In this document: positions 16,429 through 24,870 of the stretch, piece after piece | Layout of the letters: the number at the start of each line of letters is the position of its first letter | Numbering within the stretch: the stretch's first letter is position 1 | Program-made: the position numbers and the translations under genes | Origin: an uncultured Pelagibacteraceae bacterium | GTDB lineage: Bacteria > Pseudomonadota > Alphaproteobacteria > Pelagibacterales > Pelagibacteraceae | Length of the DNA stretch: 32,840 nucleotides | Assembly (NCBI GenBank): GCA_902559305.1 | Contig: CACEHK010000011.1 | Coordinates: 1-32,840 of the forward strand | Direction of reading: 5' to 3' | The notes under the pieces: generated by a model | Database searches by the model: none | What the model was told of the DNA's origin: nothing | Seen by the model: only the letters and a program-made list of their open reading frames with translations

Positions 16429-17049
16429 ATGACAAAAAATAAAAAAAAAAAAACCTCATTCATAACCACTTTGAGAAATTATTTTATTGCAGGTATTATT
16501 GTGTTAGTTCCACTTGGTTTTACTCTTTATTTAACAATTTTTTTAGTTTCAGTTTCTTCAAACTTAATACCACAAGAAATTAATCCAAATAACTATCTAC
16601 CTTTCTCAATCCCTGGGCTTGAAATAGCACTTTCCATTATTTTTATAACATTAATTGGAGGTTTATCTCTTTCATTTATTGGAAAAAAAGTTTTACAAAT
16701 TATAAATGATTTATTAAAAAAAATTCCTTTTTTAAGAACAATTTATTCTGCAATAGGGCAAATGACAGAGTCTTTCGCTAACAAAAAAAATAATAAAAAA
16801 AGTGTTGTACTAGTAGAATACCCACGTAAAGGCACATGGGCAGTTGGTTTTGCGACAAAAGAAAATAAAGGTGAAATAAGTAAAAAAACTAATGAAAATT
16901 TGATTAATGTATTTGTTCCAACTACTCCCAATCCTACTAGCGGATTTTTATTAATGTTCCCAAAGAATGAAGTAAAATTTCTTGATATGAGTTTCGAAGA
17001 AGCTTCAAAGTTTATTGTTTCAGCTGGAACTTCAAACCCCAAAAGTTAA
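16429..17049 (+). CDS. DUF502 family membrane protein
   Basis: A 206-residue member of the DUF502 family, of unknown molecular function. After a Lys-rich cytoplasmic start there is a membrane helix (about residues 17-43) beginning with the family motif FIAGIIVLVPLGFTLYL, and a second near residues 63-85 (IALSIIFITLIGGLSLSFIGK). The soluble C-terminal part has the typical VVLVEYPRKGTWAVGFAT and VFVPTTPNPTSGFLLMFPK stretches. A run of 13 A bases (16441-16453) within codons 5-9 could be prone to slippage. The gene is convergent with recG and overlaps it by 4 bases; DUF502 beside recG and sdhE is a recurrent alphaproteobacterial arrangement. Confidence 0.9.
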   Translation: MTKNKKKKTSFITTLRNYFIAGIIVLVPLGFTLYLTIFLVSVSSNLIPQEINPNNYLPFSIPGLEIALSIIFITLIGGLSLSFIGKKVLQIINDLLKKIPFLRTIYSAIGQMTESFANKKNNKKSVVLVEYPRKGTWAVGFATKENKGEISKKTNENLINVFVPTTPNPTSGFLLMFPKNEVKFLDMSFEEASKFIVSAGTSNPKS

Positions 17050-19085
17050 ACAATATCATTTAAAATATCTGCACGATCATATAATTTTAATAGAGGTAAA
17101 TACTTTTTTAAGTTCTGATTTTTTAGTTCAATTCTTTTTACTTCTTTATCAGCAAGAAGAAATAAATCTTCATTTATAATAGGATCAGCTAATCTAAAAC
17201 TCTGTAGACCACTTTGTTTAAAACCAAGAAGATCTCCATATCCTCTTAATTTCATATCTTCTTCTGATATTTTAAAGCCATCATTTGTACTTTTTAAAAT
17301 GTTTATTCTTTTTTTAGCATTTTCACTTAAATTTGATTTGATCATCAATATACAAAATGATTCTTTTTCACCACGACCAACTCTGCCTCTTAGCTGGTGT
17401 AATTGAGATAGTCCAAATTTATTAGCATTTTCAATTACAATTACATTGGCATTTGGAAAATCAATACCCACTTCTATAACAGTAGTTGAAACTAGGATAT
17501 CTATTTTCTTATTTAAAAAATCTAACAAGATTTTATTTTTTTCATCTTTTGGCAATGCTCCATGCAAAAGACCAACTTTGTTATTAAAAAATCTTTTTAA
17601 TTCCTCATATCTTTTAACAGAAGATTTATGATCAATTTTTTTTGACTCTTCTATTAATGGGCATACCCAAAAAACTTGATTTTTTAACAATAGTTGTTTT
17701 TTAACAAATTTTATAACTTCATTAATTTTGTTATCTAGTTTACTGTAAGTTTTAACATCCTGTCTATTTTTTGGTTTATTTCTAATTATTGAAGTATCCA
17801 TATCTCCAAAAATTGTCATAATCATAGTTCTTGGGATCGGCGTTGCCGACATCACTAGTATGTCACAATTATTTCCACCTTTGTCTGATAATCTTTTTCT
17901 TTGTCTAACACCGAATTTATGCTGTTCATCGATAATAATTAATCCAAGATTTTTATATTTTATTTTTTCCTGAAAAAGTGAATGTGTTCCTATAATTATA
18001 TTTGTGATATTATTATTTAAATCATAAATAATTCTATTTCGATCTGACTTTTCAGTTTTACTTGTTAAAATATCAATTTTTATATTTTTATTAAACAATC
18101 TTCTCGCTAAATTAAAATGTTGATTTGCTAGTATTTCTGTAGGTGCCATAAAGCAAACTTGAAAGCCACTATTAATTACATTATTTGCTGCTATTAAAGA
18201 TACTATTGTTTTACCACTTCCAACATCACCCTGTAAAAGTCTGAACATTTTTTTATCAGATTTTAAATCTTTATTAATTTCGTCAATTGCTTTTAATTGA
18301 TCAAACGTAAGCTTAAACTTAATTTTCTTTTTAATTTTTTGAATAACATCATTGTTAAATTTTTTTTTATTTTTTTTGATTTTTTTAATTGCTGTTCTCA
18401 CTTTTGAATTTATCAAAAAAGTTGATAAAATTTCATCAAATATAAGCCTGCTTAAAAAGTTGCCATTCTTTTTTAGATTTTTTGGATCATGTAATTGTAA
18501 AATAGCTTCTTTCCACGAAATAAAATTAAACTTTCTTAATACTTCTTCATCAAGCCATTCTTCCAAATCGGGTATATTTTTTAAAACATAATTAACTATT
18601 TTATTGTATTTTTTTTCTGTAAGTCCTTCTGTTAAACTATAACTTGGAAATATTTTTTTTATTGAATTTGTATCTGATGATAAATGAGTGGGATTTGTAA
18701 TTTGATATTTATTTTTATAGTAATTGACTTTTCCACTAATTGTTATCCTTGTATTTAAAGGTAATATTTTCTTAATATATCCCTCATAACTATTAAAAAA
18801 TATACATTCAAGTTTTCCTGTATGATCTTCACATAAAACTTTATTTGGTAAATTTCTTAATCTAGGAAAATAGTATTTTACAACATTAACAGTAACAGTT
18901 TGAATTTTATTAACTTGTAATTCATTAATTTTAACTAAATTAGTTCTGTCTGTAAAATTACGGGGTAAACTCCACAGTAAATCAAAAATAGTATTAATAT
19001 TCTTTTTTTTTAATAATTTTGATGTTTTTATACCAATACCATTAATTTTATTGATATCTGACATTAAGTATTGATAACTATTCAT
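17046..19085 (-). CDS. recG: ATP-dependent DNA helicase RecG
   Basis: A 679-residue RecG, the superfamily 2 helicase that reverses stalled replication forks and branch-migrates recombination intermediates. The N-terminal wedge/OB domain (about residues 1-150) contains a short helix-hairpin-helix-like start (INGIGIKTSKLLKKK). Helicase motifs follow: Walker A QGDVGSGKTIVS, the DEQH box in IIIDEQHKFGVRQR, VMSATPIPRT, and the C-terminal TTVIEVGIDFPNA and QLRGRVGRGEKES. Length matches the family (E. coli 693). It diverges from sdhE with only 18 bases between the start codons, so their promoters must overlap coding sequence. Confidence 0.96.
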   Translation of the reverse strand: MNSYQYLMSDINKINGIGIKTSKLLKKKNINTIFDLLWSLPRNFTDRTNLVKINELQVNKIQTVTVNVVKYYFPRLRNLPNKVLCEDHTGKLECIFFNSYEGYIKKILPLNTRITISGKVNYYKNKYQITNPTHLSSDTNSIKKIFPSYSLTEGLTEKKYNKIVNYVLKNIPDLEEWLDEEVLRKFNFISWKEAILQLHDPKNLKKNGNFLSRLIFDEILSTFLINSKVRTAIKKIKKNKKKFNNDVIQKIKKKIKFKLTFDQLKAIDEINKDLKSDKKMFRLLQGDVGSGKTIVSLIAANNVINSGFQVCFMAPTEILANQHFNLARRLFNKNIKIDILTSKTEKSDRNRIIYDLNNNITNIIIGTHSLFQEKIKYKNLGLIIIDEQHKFGVRQRKRLSDKGGNNCDILVMSATPIPRTMIMTIFGDMDTSIIRNKPKNRQDVKTYSKLDNKINEVIKFVKKQLLLKNQVFWVCPLIEESKKIDHKSSVKRYEELKRFFNNKVGLLHGALPKDEKNKILLDFLNKKIDILVSTTVIEVGIDFPNANVIVIENANKFGLSQLHQLRGRVGRGEKESFCILMIKSNLSENAKKRINILKSTNDGFKISEEDMKLRGYGDLLGFKQSGLQSFRLADPIINEDLFLLADKEVKRIELKNQNLKKYLPLLKLYDRADILNDIV

Positions 19086-19103
19086 TATTTTATTTATACA
19101 TGT

Positions 19104-19352
19104 ATGAAAGCAAATAAAGAAGAGCTTAAAAATAAAATTATCTATAGAGCATCTTACAGAGGCTCAAAAGAAATGGATATTTTAATGAGTAATTTTGTGA
19201 AATCTTTAATTGACGAATTAGATCTATCAGGCCTGAAAGAACTTAATATTTTAGTTAATAAAGATGATGAATTTTTATTAAATTTAAAAAAAAATTTAAC
19301 AAATAAAAAAATTATACTTACAGATATAGTTAAAAAATTTCAGAAATTTTGA
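19104..19352 (+). CDS. sdhE: FAD assembly factor SdhE
   Basis: A small protein of 82 residues in the SdhE/Sdh5 family, which promotes covalent attachment of FAD to succinate dehydrogenase subunit A. The hallmark RGxxE motif is seen as YRGSKEMDILMSNFV near residues 16-30. The ATG at 19104 is preferred over an upstream in-frame codon at 19071 because the latter would add a non-conserved N-terminus and lie inside recG. The gene ends 3 bases before the 3' end of the convergent tRNA-Ser. Confidence 0.88.
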   Translation: MKANKEELKNKIIYRASYRGSKEMDILMSNFVKSLIDELDLSGLKELNILVNKDDEFLLNLKKNLTNKKIILTDIVKKFQKF

Positions 19353-19355
19353 TTA

Positions 19356-19445
19356 TGGCGGAGAGACTGGGATTCGAACCCAGGAAAGAGTTGCCCCTTT
19401 GCCGGTTTTCAAGACCGGTGCTTTCAACCGCTCAGCCATCTCTCC
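19356..19445 (-). tRNA. tRNA-Ser (anticodon TGA)
   Basis: A 90-base class II tRNA with an encoded CCA end. The acceptor GGAGAGA pairs with TCTCTCC, the anticodon stem CCGGT/ACCGG encloses CTTGAAA with TGA at 19411-19409, and the long variable arm typical of tRNA-Ser follows. The T loop reads TTCGAAT. It is transcribed toward sdhE. Confidence 0.97.
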
Positions 19446-19456
19446 GTGAGCAAGGT

Positions 19457-19482
19457 TTTATAAGTATAAATTAAAATTTCAA
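19457..19482 (-). promoter_or_regulatory. Putative promoter of tRNA-Ser
   Basis: On the minus strand TATAAA (19462-19457) ends 11 bases before the tRNA, with TTGAAA (19482-19477) upstream. The 14-base spacer is shorter than ideal, so the -35 may be imperfect. The -10 position matches that of tRNA-Lys and tRNA-Pro in this window. The rest of the 19446-19577 gap holds only A/T-rich sequence, including a possible rarD -10 (TATAAA at 19510-19515). Confidence 0.4.
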
Positions 19483-19577
19483 CTAAAAAACAGAGCTTTT
19501 TTTTATAGGTATAAAATATTATTTCAAACAAAAAATAATAGAATTAATCATCAAATTGTTTATTGATATCATGTTTT

Positions 19578-20450
19578 ATGTCTGAATTTAATAAAGGTAT
19601 CATTTCTTCTTTTTTAGGATCTTTTTGGTGGGGGGTAATAGGTGTTTTGTATTTTAAATATGTTTCTTTTGTTAATCCTATTGAAGTAGTATCTCATAGA
19701 GTTTTATGGACAATATTTTTTTTATTTTTTGTTATTATCATAAAAGGAAGATTTAATTTAGTAATAACTATTTCGAAAAATAAATCTAAACTTTTTTTAT
19801 TATTTTTATCAGGACTTTTAATATTTTTAAATTGGGCAACGTGGATATACGCAATATCAATAAACAAACTTGTTGAAGCAAGCTTTGGTTACTATATTTT
19901 CCCGATACTTAGTATATTTTTTGGAAGTGTTTTTTTAGGAGAAAAACTTAATTTTAAAAAAAAAGTTTCAATATCAATAATAATCACATCAATTATTTAT
20001 ATGATTTTTTTTTTAGAAAATTTTCCTTGGATTGGACTGGTGGTTGCTTTTTCCTTTTCATTATACGCAGTTATAAGAAAGTATTTAATGGTTGAAACAG
20101 ATATAGGATTATTTTTAGAAAGTATTTTTCTTATACCTATAATCATTATAATTTTTTATGAGCTAAATTTGAGTAATGAAATAATGTTTTCTCTTAACAA
20201 TATAGAATTGTCTATGATATTGATTCTTGCTGGTCCCATGACAGTTATACCATTATTTTTGTTTGTGAAAGGTTCAGAATTATCAGGACTAGGAAATGCA
20301 AGTATGATATTTTTTGTAGCACCAACAGGTCAATTTCTTCTTGGTTTATTTTTATATAATGAAGTTTTTAAGTTAAATAAGCTAATTGGTTTTATTTTGA
20401 TTTGGTTTGCTGTATTAATTTATTTGAGAGATTTGTATGAAAACAATTAA
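19578..20450 (+). CDS. rarD: RarD-type EamA family transporter
   Basis: A membrane protein of about 290 residues with some ten hydrophobic helices, of the drug/metabolite transporter superfamily. The N-terminal FWWGVIGVLYFKYV and the ISINKLVEASFGYYIFPILS and FFVAPTGQFLLGLF segments are typical of RarD. The substrate is not known from sequence; family members export metabolites. I take the ATG at 19578 as start: an in-frame TTG at 19563 would only add five residues before the usual cytoplasmic N-terminus. The 3' end overlaps the start of mltB by 14 bases, so the transporter heads a cell-wall gene series. Confidence 0.87.
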   Translation: MSEFNKGIISSFLGSFWWGVIGVLYFKYVSFVNPIEVVSHRVLWTIFFLFFVIIIKGRFNLVITISKNKSKLFLLFLSGLLIFLNWATWIYAISINKLVEASFGYYIFPILSIFFGSVFLGEKLNFKKKVSISIIITSIIYMIFFLENFPWIGLVVAFSFSLYAVIRKYLMVETDIGLFLESIFLIPIIIIIFYELNLSNEIMFSLNNIELSMILILAGPMTVIPLFLFVKGSELSGLGNASMIFFVAPTGQFLLGLFLYNEVFKLNKLIGFILIWFAVLIYLRDLYENN

Positions 20451-21435
20451 AATTTTAATTTTTATTTTTTTAATTTCTCTTTTTAATACTAATTTTGTTA
20501 AAGCTAATGATTTTGATAACTGGTTAAAATCCTTTAACGATCATGCTATAAAAGAAGGTATTTCCATTGAAACTTTGAACAAAACAATGTCAAAAGTAAA
20601 GTTCTTACCAAAAGTAATTGAATACGATAGATATCAGCCAGAATTTTATGAAGATACAAAAACATACATTTCAAAAAGAACCTCTCTGAAAAAATTAAAA
20701 AAAGGGACCATAATTTATAATGAGAATACATCTTTCATTTTAAACATTGAAAAAAAATATAATGTTGAAAAAGAATTGTTATTATCATTAATGGGCATAG
20801 AAACAAATTTTGGTACATATTTAGGTAAAATGGATATTTTGTCTTCTCTAGCAACTCTTAGTTTTGATAAAAGGCGTAGTGAATTTTTCACAAATGAACT
20901 AATAATAATTTTAAAATTAATTGATGCTGGCATAGTTGATAGTGAAATTCTTTATGGATCATGGGCGGGTGCTTTTGGAAATTTTCAGTTTATGCCATCA
21001 ACTATTAATAATTACGCAATAGATTATAATAATGATAATTTTATTGATCTTAAGTCTATTGAAGATTCTTTTGCTTCGGCAGCAAATTATATAAATAAAC
21101 TTGGTTGGAAAAAGGGTGGCCCATGCTTTATACCAATACAACTTAAAGAAAATACACCGATAAAATTATTAAATACATCTGCAAAAAAAATAAAAAATAA
21201 AAAAAAAGTTAAATATTTAAAAAAATATATAATAAACCCAGATAAACTAAACTTAGATGAAAATTTAGTTGCTGGATTAATAACTCCTGATAAAGATATA
21301 GTTGAAAACTCTAAATTATTAGAGCCTGCATATTTAACATTTTCTAACTATGAATTAATACTTAAGTGGAACAGATCATTAAGATTTGCTTTGGCTGTTT
21401 GTACATTAAAGGATAATTTTAAAAATGAATTATAA
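20437..21435 (+). CDS. mltB: MltB family lytic murein transglycosylase
   Basis: A 332-residue lytic transglycosylase that cleaves glycan strands of peptidoglycan to leave 1,6-anhydromuramic ends. An N-terminal signal peptide (about 23 residues, ending near VKAN) directs it to the periplasm; I see no lipobox, unlike E. coli MltB. The catalytic Glu is Glu122 in LLSLMGIETNFGTYLG, and the family motifs YGSWAGAFGNFQFMPSTI (near 170-187) and AANYINKLGWKKGGPC follow. There is no C-terminal peptidoglycan-binding domain. It overlaps the RlpA-like gene by 11 bases. Confidence 0.92.
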   Translation: MKTIKILIFIFLISLFNTNFVKANDFDNWLKSFNDHAIKEGISIETLNKTMSKVKFLPKVIEYDRYQPEFYEDTKTYISKRTSLKKLKKGTIIYNENTSFILNIEKKYNVEKELLLSLMGIETNFGTYLGKMDILSSLATLSFDKRRSEFFTNELIIILKLIDAGIVDSEILYGSWAGAFGNFQFMPSTINNYAIDYNNDNFIDLKSIEDSFASAANYINKLGWKKGGPCFIPIQLKENTPIKLLNTSAKKIKNKKKVKYLKKYIINPDKLNLDENLVAGLITPDKDIVENSKLLEPAYLTFSNYELILKWNRSLRFALAVCTLKDNFKNEL

Positions 21436-22177
21436 AATTTTATTAGTTTTTTTTATATTTTTATACTCTTGCACATCAGTAGGCGTGAATAAAAGTAATA
21501 ATGTACAAAATATTACAAGTAAATATTCAAATAAAGGTTTTGCTTTAGTATATAAAAATGATTTTAATAAAAAAAAAATAATTTCAAAAAAAATAGACGA
21601 AAGATCTTTAATTATATTTCAAAGAAATTTAAAAAAAAATACTGCAGTTAAGATTGTTAATTTGATCAATAATAAATCAATTTTGGCTAAAGTTGGCTCT
21701 AAATCGGATTACCCTAAATTTTATAATTCAGTTCTTTCACAAAGAATATCCGATGAACTTGAGTTAGATGAGCATGAACCATACGTCGAGATTACTACAA
21801 TATCTGATAATTCTACCTTTGTTGTAAAAAAAGCAAAAATGTATGATGAAGAGCGAGAGGTTGCTGATAAAGCACCTGTTGATGGTATCAGTATAAGTGA
21901 TTTAAGTTTAACGAAAGTTAAGATAAAAAATAAAAATAAAAAAAATAATTTTAAATATATTATAAAAATTGCAGATTTTTATTACAAAAAATCTGCTGTA
22001 AATATGCAGCTAAGAATAGAAAATGAGCTTAATCTTCATAATTCAAAGATTAAAGAACTATCTACTACTATTTTTAGAGTCTATTTAGGGCCTTTTAATA
22101 ATTTAAAATCTTTAAAAAAAGCATTTGATGATATAAATCCACTTAACTTTGAAAATATTGAAATTATTAAAATATGA
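21425..22177 (+). CDS. RlpA-like SPOR-domain lipoprotein, degenerate
   Basis: A 250-residue predicted lipoprotein: the signal sequence ends in LYSC with Cys16 as the likely lipid anchor. Residues about 70-125 (NTAVKIVNLINNKSILAKVG onward) align with the double-psi beta-barrel of RlpA, but the NDRGPF-type loop that carries catalytic residues in RlpA transglycosylases is replaced by GSKSDYPKFYN, so enzymatic activity is doubtful. The C-terminal 75 residues (YIIKIADFYYKKSAV to the end, including IFRVYLGPFNN) look like a SPOR domain, which binds denuded septal glycan. Position between mltB and the carboxypeptidase is the usual place for rlpA. Overlaps both neighbours by a few bases. Confidence 0.72.
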   Translation: MNYKILLVFFIFLYSCTSVGVNKSNNVQNITSKYSNKGFALVYKNDFNKKKIISKKIDERSLIIFQRNLKKNTAVKIVNLINNKSILAKVGSKSDYPKFYNSVLSQRISDELELDEHEPYVEITTISDNSTFVVKKAKMYDEEREVADKAPVDGISISDLSLTKVKIKNKNKKNNFKYIIKIADFYYKKSAVNMQLRIENELNLHNSKIKELSTTIFRVYLGPFNNLKSLKKAFDDINPLNFENIEIIKI

Positions 22178-23331
22178 TAAAAAAATTTTTCTCCATAGTC
22201 ATCTCGTTTTTAATTATTTTTTCATCAAATACTAATTCTGCAGAATTTGATGTAAAAGCCAAAACTGTCATTTTACAAGATTATTTGTCAGGAGAAATAT
22301 TGTTTAAAAAGGATGAAGATTTATCAATATATCCTGCATCAATGACAAAAATTATGACTGCAATTATTGCTTTTGAGTTTATTAAAAGTGGACAATTAAA
22401 TTTGGATGATAAATTTGTTATTTCTGAAAATGCGTGGAGATTATCCCAAGCTGGATATTCGTCTATGTTTATAATGGTCGGCGACAGTGTTTCAGTTGAA
22501 GATCTTTTGAGAGGTATAATAGTTGCATCAGGAAACGATGCTTGTGTTGCTTTAGCTGAAGGAATAGCTGGTACAGAAGAAGAATTTGCAATTATTATGA
22601 CATCAAAAGCAAAAGAATTAGGAATGGAAAATACAAATTTTACTAATTCGTCAGGATTAAATGATCCTGATAATTATTCAACAGTTAAAGATATTTTAAT
22701 TATGTCAAGGTATTTAATACAAAAATACCCTGACTTTTATGAATACTTCAAAGAAACAGAATTTACTTGGGATAGAACAGGTGGCGATCCAATAACTCAA
22801 GGAAATAGAAATCCTTTGTTATATAAAAATTTTGGTGCTGATGGTATTAAAACTGGATATCTTGCTTTAGAAAAATATTCGTTAGCTTCATCAATAGTTA
22901 GAAATGAAAGAAGATTAATAGCTGTAGGCAGTGGATTTCAAACTAAAACTTCAAGATCTAAAGAGTCACAAAAACTACTTACCTGGGGCTTAACAAATTT
23001 TGATACTATAGAAATTGCAAAAAAAGGTAAAAAATTTTCTGAAGTTGATGTATGGCTTGGTCAAAAAGATAAGGTTGATGTTTATACAGAAACAAATATT
23101 TATAAAACGATTAAAAAAGCTCGACTTAAAAATCTAAAATCAAAAATTATATATACAGGTCCTGTAGAAGCACCAATTCAAAAGGATGAAATAATTGCAA
23201 AATTAGTTATATCATATGAGGATACGATTTTGTCAGAACATAACCTGTTAGCTGCAGAAAATATTAAAAAAAGAAATATTATTTCCAGAATTTTTAAATC
23301 AATAAATTATTTAATCTGGGGTGATGTATAA
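22174..23331 (+). CDS. dacC: D-alanyl-D-alanine carboxypeptidase (class A PBP, DacA/DacC type)
   Basis: A 385-residue low-molecular-weight penicillin-binding protein that trims the terminal D-Ala from peptidoglycan stem peptides. The signal peptide ends near NSA-EF (residue 23). The three active-site motifs are SMTK at 56-59 (nucleophile Ser56), SGN at 119-121 and KTG at 226-228. A C-terminal beta domain (about 275-355) and a final amphipathic segment (IISRIFKSINYLIWG) fit membrane association as in PBP5. It starts 4 bases inside the preceding gene and ends overlapping tmk. The choice of paralogue name is by synteny. Confidence 0.92.
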   Translation: MIKKFFSIVISFLIIFSSNTNSAEFDVKAKTVILQDYLSGEILFKKDEDLSIYPASMTKIMTAIIAFEFIKSGQLNLDDKFVISENAWRLSQAGYSSMFIMVGDSVSVEDLLRGIIVASGNDACVALAEGIAGTEEEFAIIMTSKAKELGMENTNFTNSSGLNDPDNYSTVKDILIMSRYLIQKYPDFYEYFKETEFTWDRTGGDPITQGNRNPLLYKNFGADGIKTGYLALEKYSLASSIVRNERRLIAVGSGFQTKTSRSKESQKLLTWGLTNFDTIEIAKKGKKFSEVDVWLGQKDKVDVYTETNIYKTIKKARLKNLKSKIIYTGPVEAPIQKDEIIAKLVISYEDTILSEHNLLAAENIKKRNIISRIFKSINYLIWGDV

Positions 23332-23938
23332 ATATCCATTAATAGTTTTTGAAGGAATAGAAGGTTCTGGAAAAAGTTATCATATTAATAATTTGTGTAA
23401 ATATTTAAAAAAAAAGAATATTAAATATATAAAGTTTAGAGAACCTGGCGGGTCAAAAAGTTCAGAAAAAATAAGAAAATTAATTTTAAACAAAAAGTCA
23501 AAATTTTACAACCTAACAGATCTATTACTCTACATGGCTGCTCGAAATGAAAACTTAAATAATATTCTTAAAAAATACTATAATAAAAGAGTTATTTTAA
23601 TAGACAGATTTACTGACTCAACTTTAGCTTATCAACATTACGGTATGGGTATAGATAAAAATTTAATAAACTATTTAAATAAAATTATTTTAAAAAAAAT
23701 AAAGCCGTCTTTTACTTTCTTAAATGTTGTTAATATGAAAAATCTAAAATTAAGAGTAAATAAAAGACCAAAAAATCGTTATGATACTTTCAATCATACA
23801 TTCTACACAAAAGTACAAAAAGGATTTATTAAAATGTCAAAAAATCAAAGAAAATATATGATAATAGATACCAATAAAAATATTAATGAAAATAAAAAAA
23901 AAATTATAGAAAAAATTAACTTTCTACTATCTTTATGA
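23324..23938 (+). CDS. tmk: Thymidylate kinase
   Basis: A kinase of about 204 residues that phosphorylates dTMP to dTDP with ATP. The P-loop is FEGIEGSGKSYH near residues 9-20, the DR(Y/F) motif is seen in LIDRFTDSTLAYQHYG near 92-107, and the lid has RPKNRYD. Two tandem starts exist (GTG 23321, ATG 23324); I use the ATG. The gene overlaps the carboxypeptidase by 8 bases and holB by 4. The tmk-holB-metG-tatD-MBL order is standard in alphaproteobacteria. Confidence 0.94.
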   Translation: MYKYPLIVFEGIEGSGKSYHINNLCKYLKKKNIKYIKFREPGGSKSSEKIRKLILNKKSKFYNLTDLLLYMAARNENLNNILKKYYNKRVILIDRFTDSTLAYQHYGMGIDKNLINYLNKIILKKIKPSFTFLNVVNMKNLKLRVNKRPKNRYDTFNHTFYTKVQKGFIKMSKNQRKYMIIDTNKNINENKKKIIEKINFLLSL

Positions 23939-24870
23939 ATGTGATGATTAATAATAATTTAAGATTAATTGGTTATGACAAAACTTTTTTGTTTTTAAAA
24001 AACTTACATGATCAAAATAATTTACCAAATAAAATGATTTTTTCTGGAAACAAAGGTATTGGAAAATCAACTCTTGCATATCACGTTATTAACTATATTT
24101 TTTCACAAAAAGAAGATTATATATACAATTGTGAAAAAAATTTAATTTTAGAAAATAATAAATCTTTTAACTTAGTTAATAAAAATTGTCATCCAAATTT
24201 TTTTTTAATAACTAATGAAGATGATAAATTAAATATACAAATTTCTAAAATAAGAGAAATGATTGACTTCACAAATAAATCAACTTTTAACAATGATTAT
24301 AAAATAATTTTAATTGATAACATTGAATATTTAAATAAAAGTTCAATTAATGCTTTACTAAAGGTTATTGAAGAACCCAATGATAAAATATATTTTTTTT
24401 TAATCCATAATAATAACCTCAAGATACTTGATACTTTAAGATCGAGATGTACTAAATTCAATTTATATTTAAAAAATGAAGATAAGTACCAAATAATTAA
24501 TAGTATTTTGAATAATAATTTCTATAAAGAATTAAATAACGATTTTATAAATGAGTATAACACACCAGGAAATATTATTTCTTTGCATAACTTTTTCAGT
24601 CTCAATAATATTGAAAACTCAATTTCTATAGAGGAATTACTGAAACTAATTATAATTAAATCTTTATATAAAAAAGACTTATATTTAAAAAAAAACCTAA
24701 ATTATTTAATTGAACTTTTTTTTATAAAAAAAATTAATGAAATCACAATAAAGTCTAAAATGTATTTTCATTATAAATATTTTTTATCTAAAATACATAA
24801 TTGTTATAAATATAACCTTGATATGGAAAGTATTTTGATTGAATTTAATAGAAAAATCTTAAATGGATAA
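23935..24870 (+). CDS. holB: DNA polymerase III subunit delta'
   Basis: A 311-residue clamp-loader subunit. The AAA+ fold shows a P-loop GNKGIGKST at residues 38-46, a Walker B-like IILIDNIEYLN near 122-132, NALLKVIEEP near 137-146, and the SRC motif in TLRSRCTKF near 167-175. The second half is very A/T-rich and poorly conserved. The four-Cys zinc module of E. coli delta' is not evident, as in other alphaproteobacteria. It overlaps tmk (ATGA) and metG (8 bases). Assignment rests on the P-loop, the SRC motif and synteny. Confidence 0.9.
   Translation: MNVMINNNLRLIGYDKTFLFLKNLHDQNNLPNKMIFSGNKGIGKSTLAYHVINYIFSQKEDYIYNCEKNLILENNKSFNLVNKNCHPNFFLITNEDDKLNIQISKIREMIDFTNKSTFNNDYKIILIDNIEYLNKSSINALLKVIEEPNDKIYFFLIHNNNLKILDTLRSRCTKFNLYLKNEDKYQIINSILNNNFYKELNNDFINEYNTPGNIISLHNFFSLNNIENSISIEELLKLIIIKSLYKKDLYLKKNLNYLIELFFIKKINEITIKSKMYFHYKYFLSKIHNCYKYNLDMESILIEFNRKILNG

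Noticed and set aside
19071-19103. Upstream start for sdhE at 19071
   Set aside because: It would begin inside recG and add eleven residues not seen in the family; ATG at 19104 gives the normal SdhE length.
19446-19577. Possible small RNA or riboswitch in the longest gap
   Set aside because: About 130 bases of A/T-rich sequence with only promoter-like words; no stable G/C hairpin or recognisable aptamer by eye.
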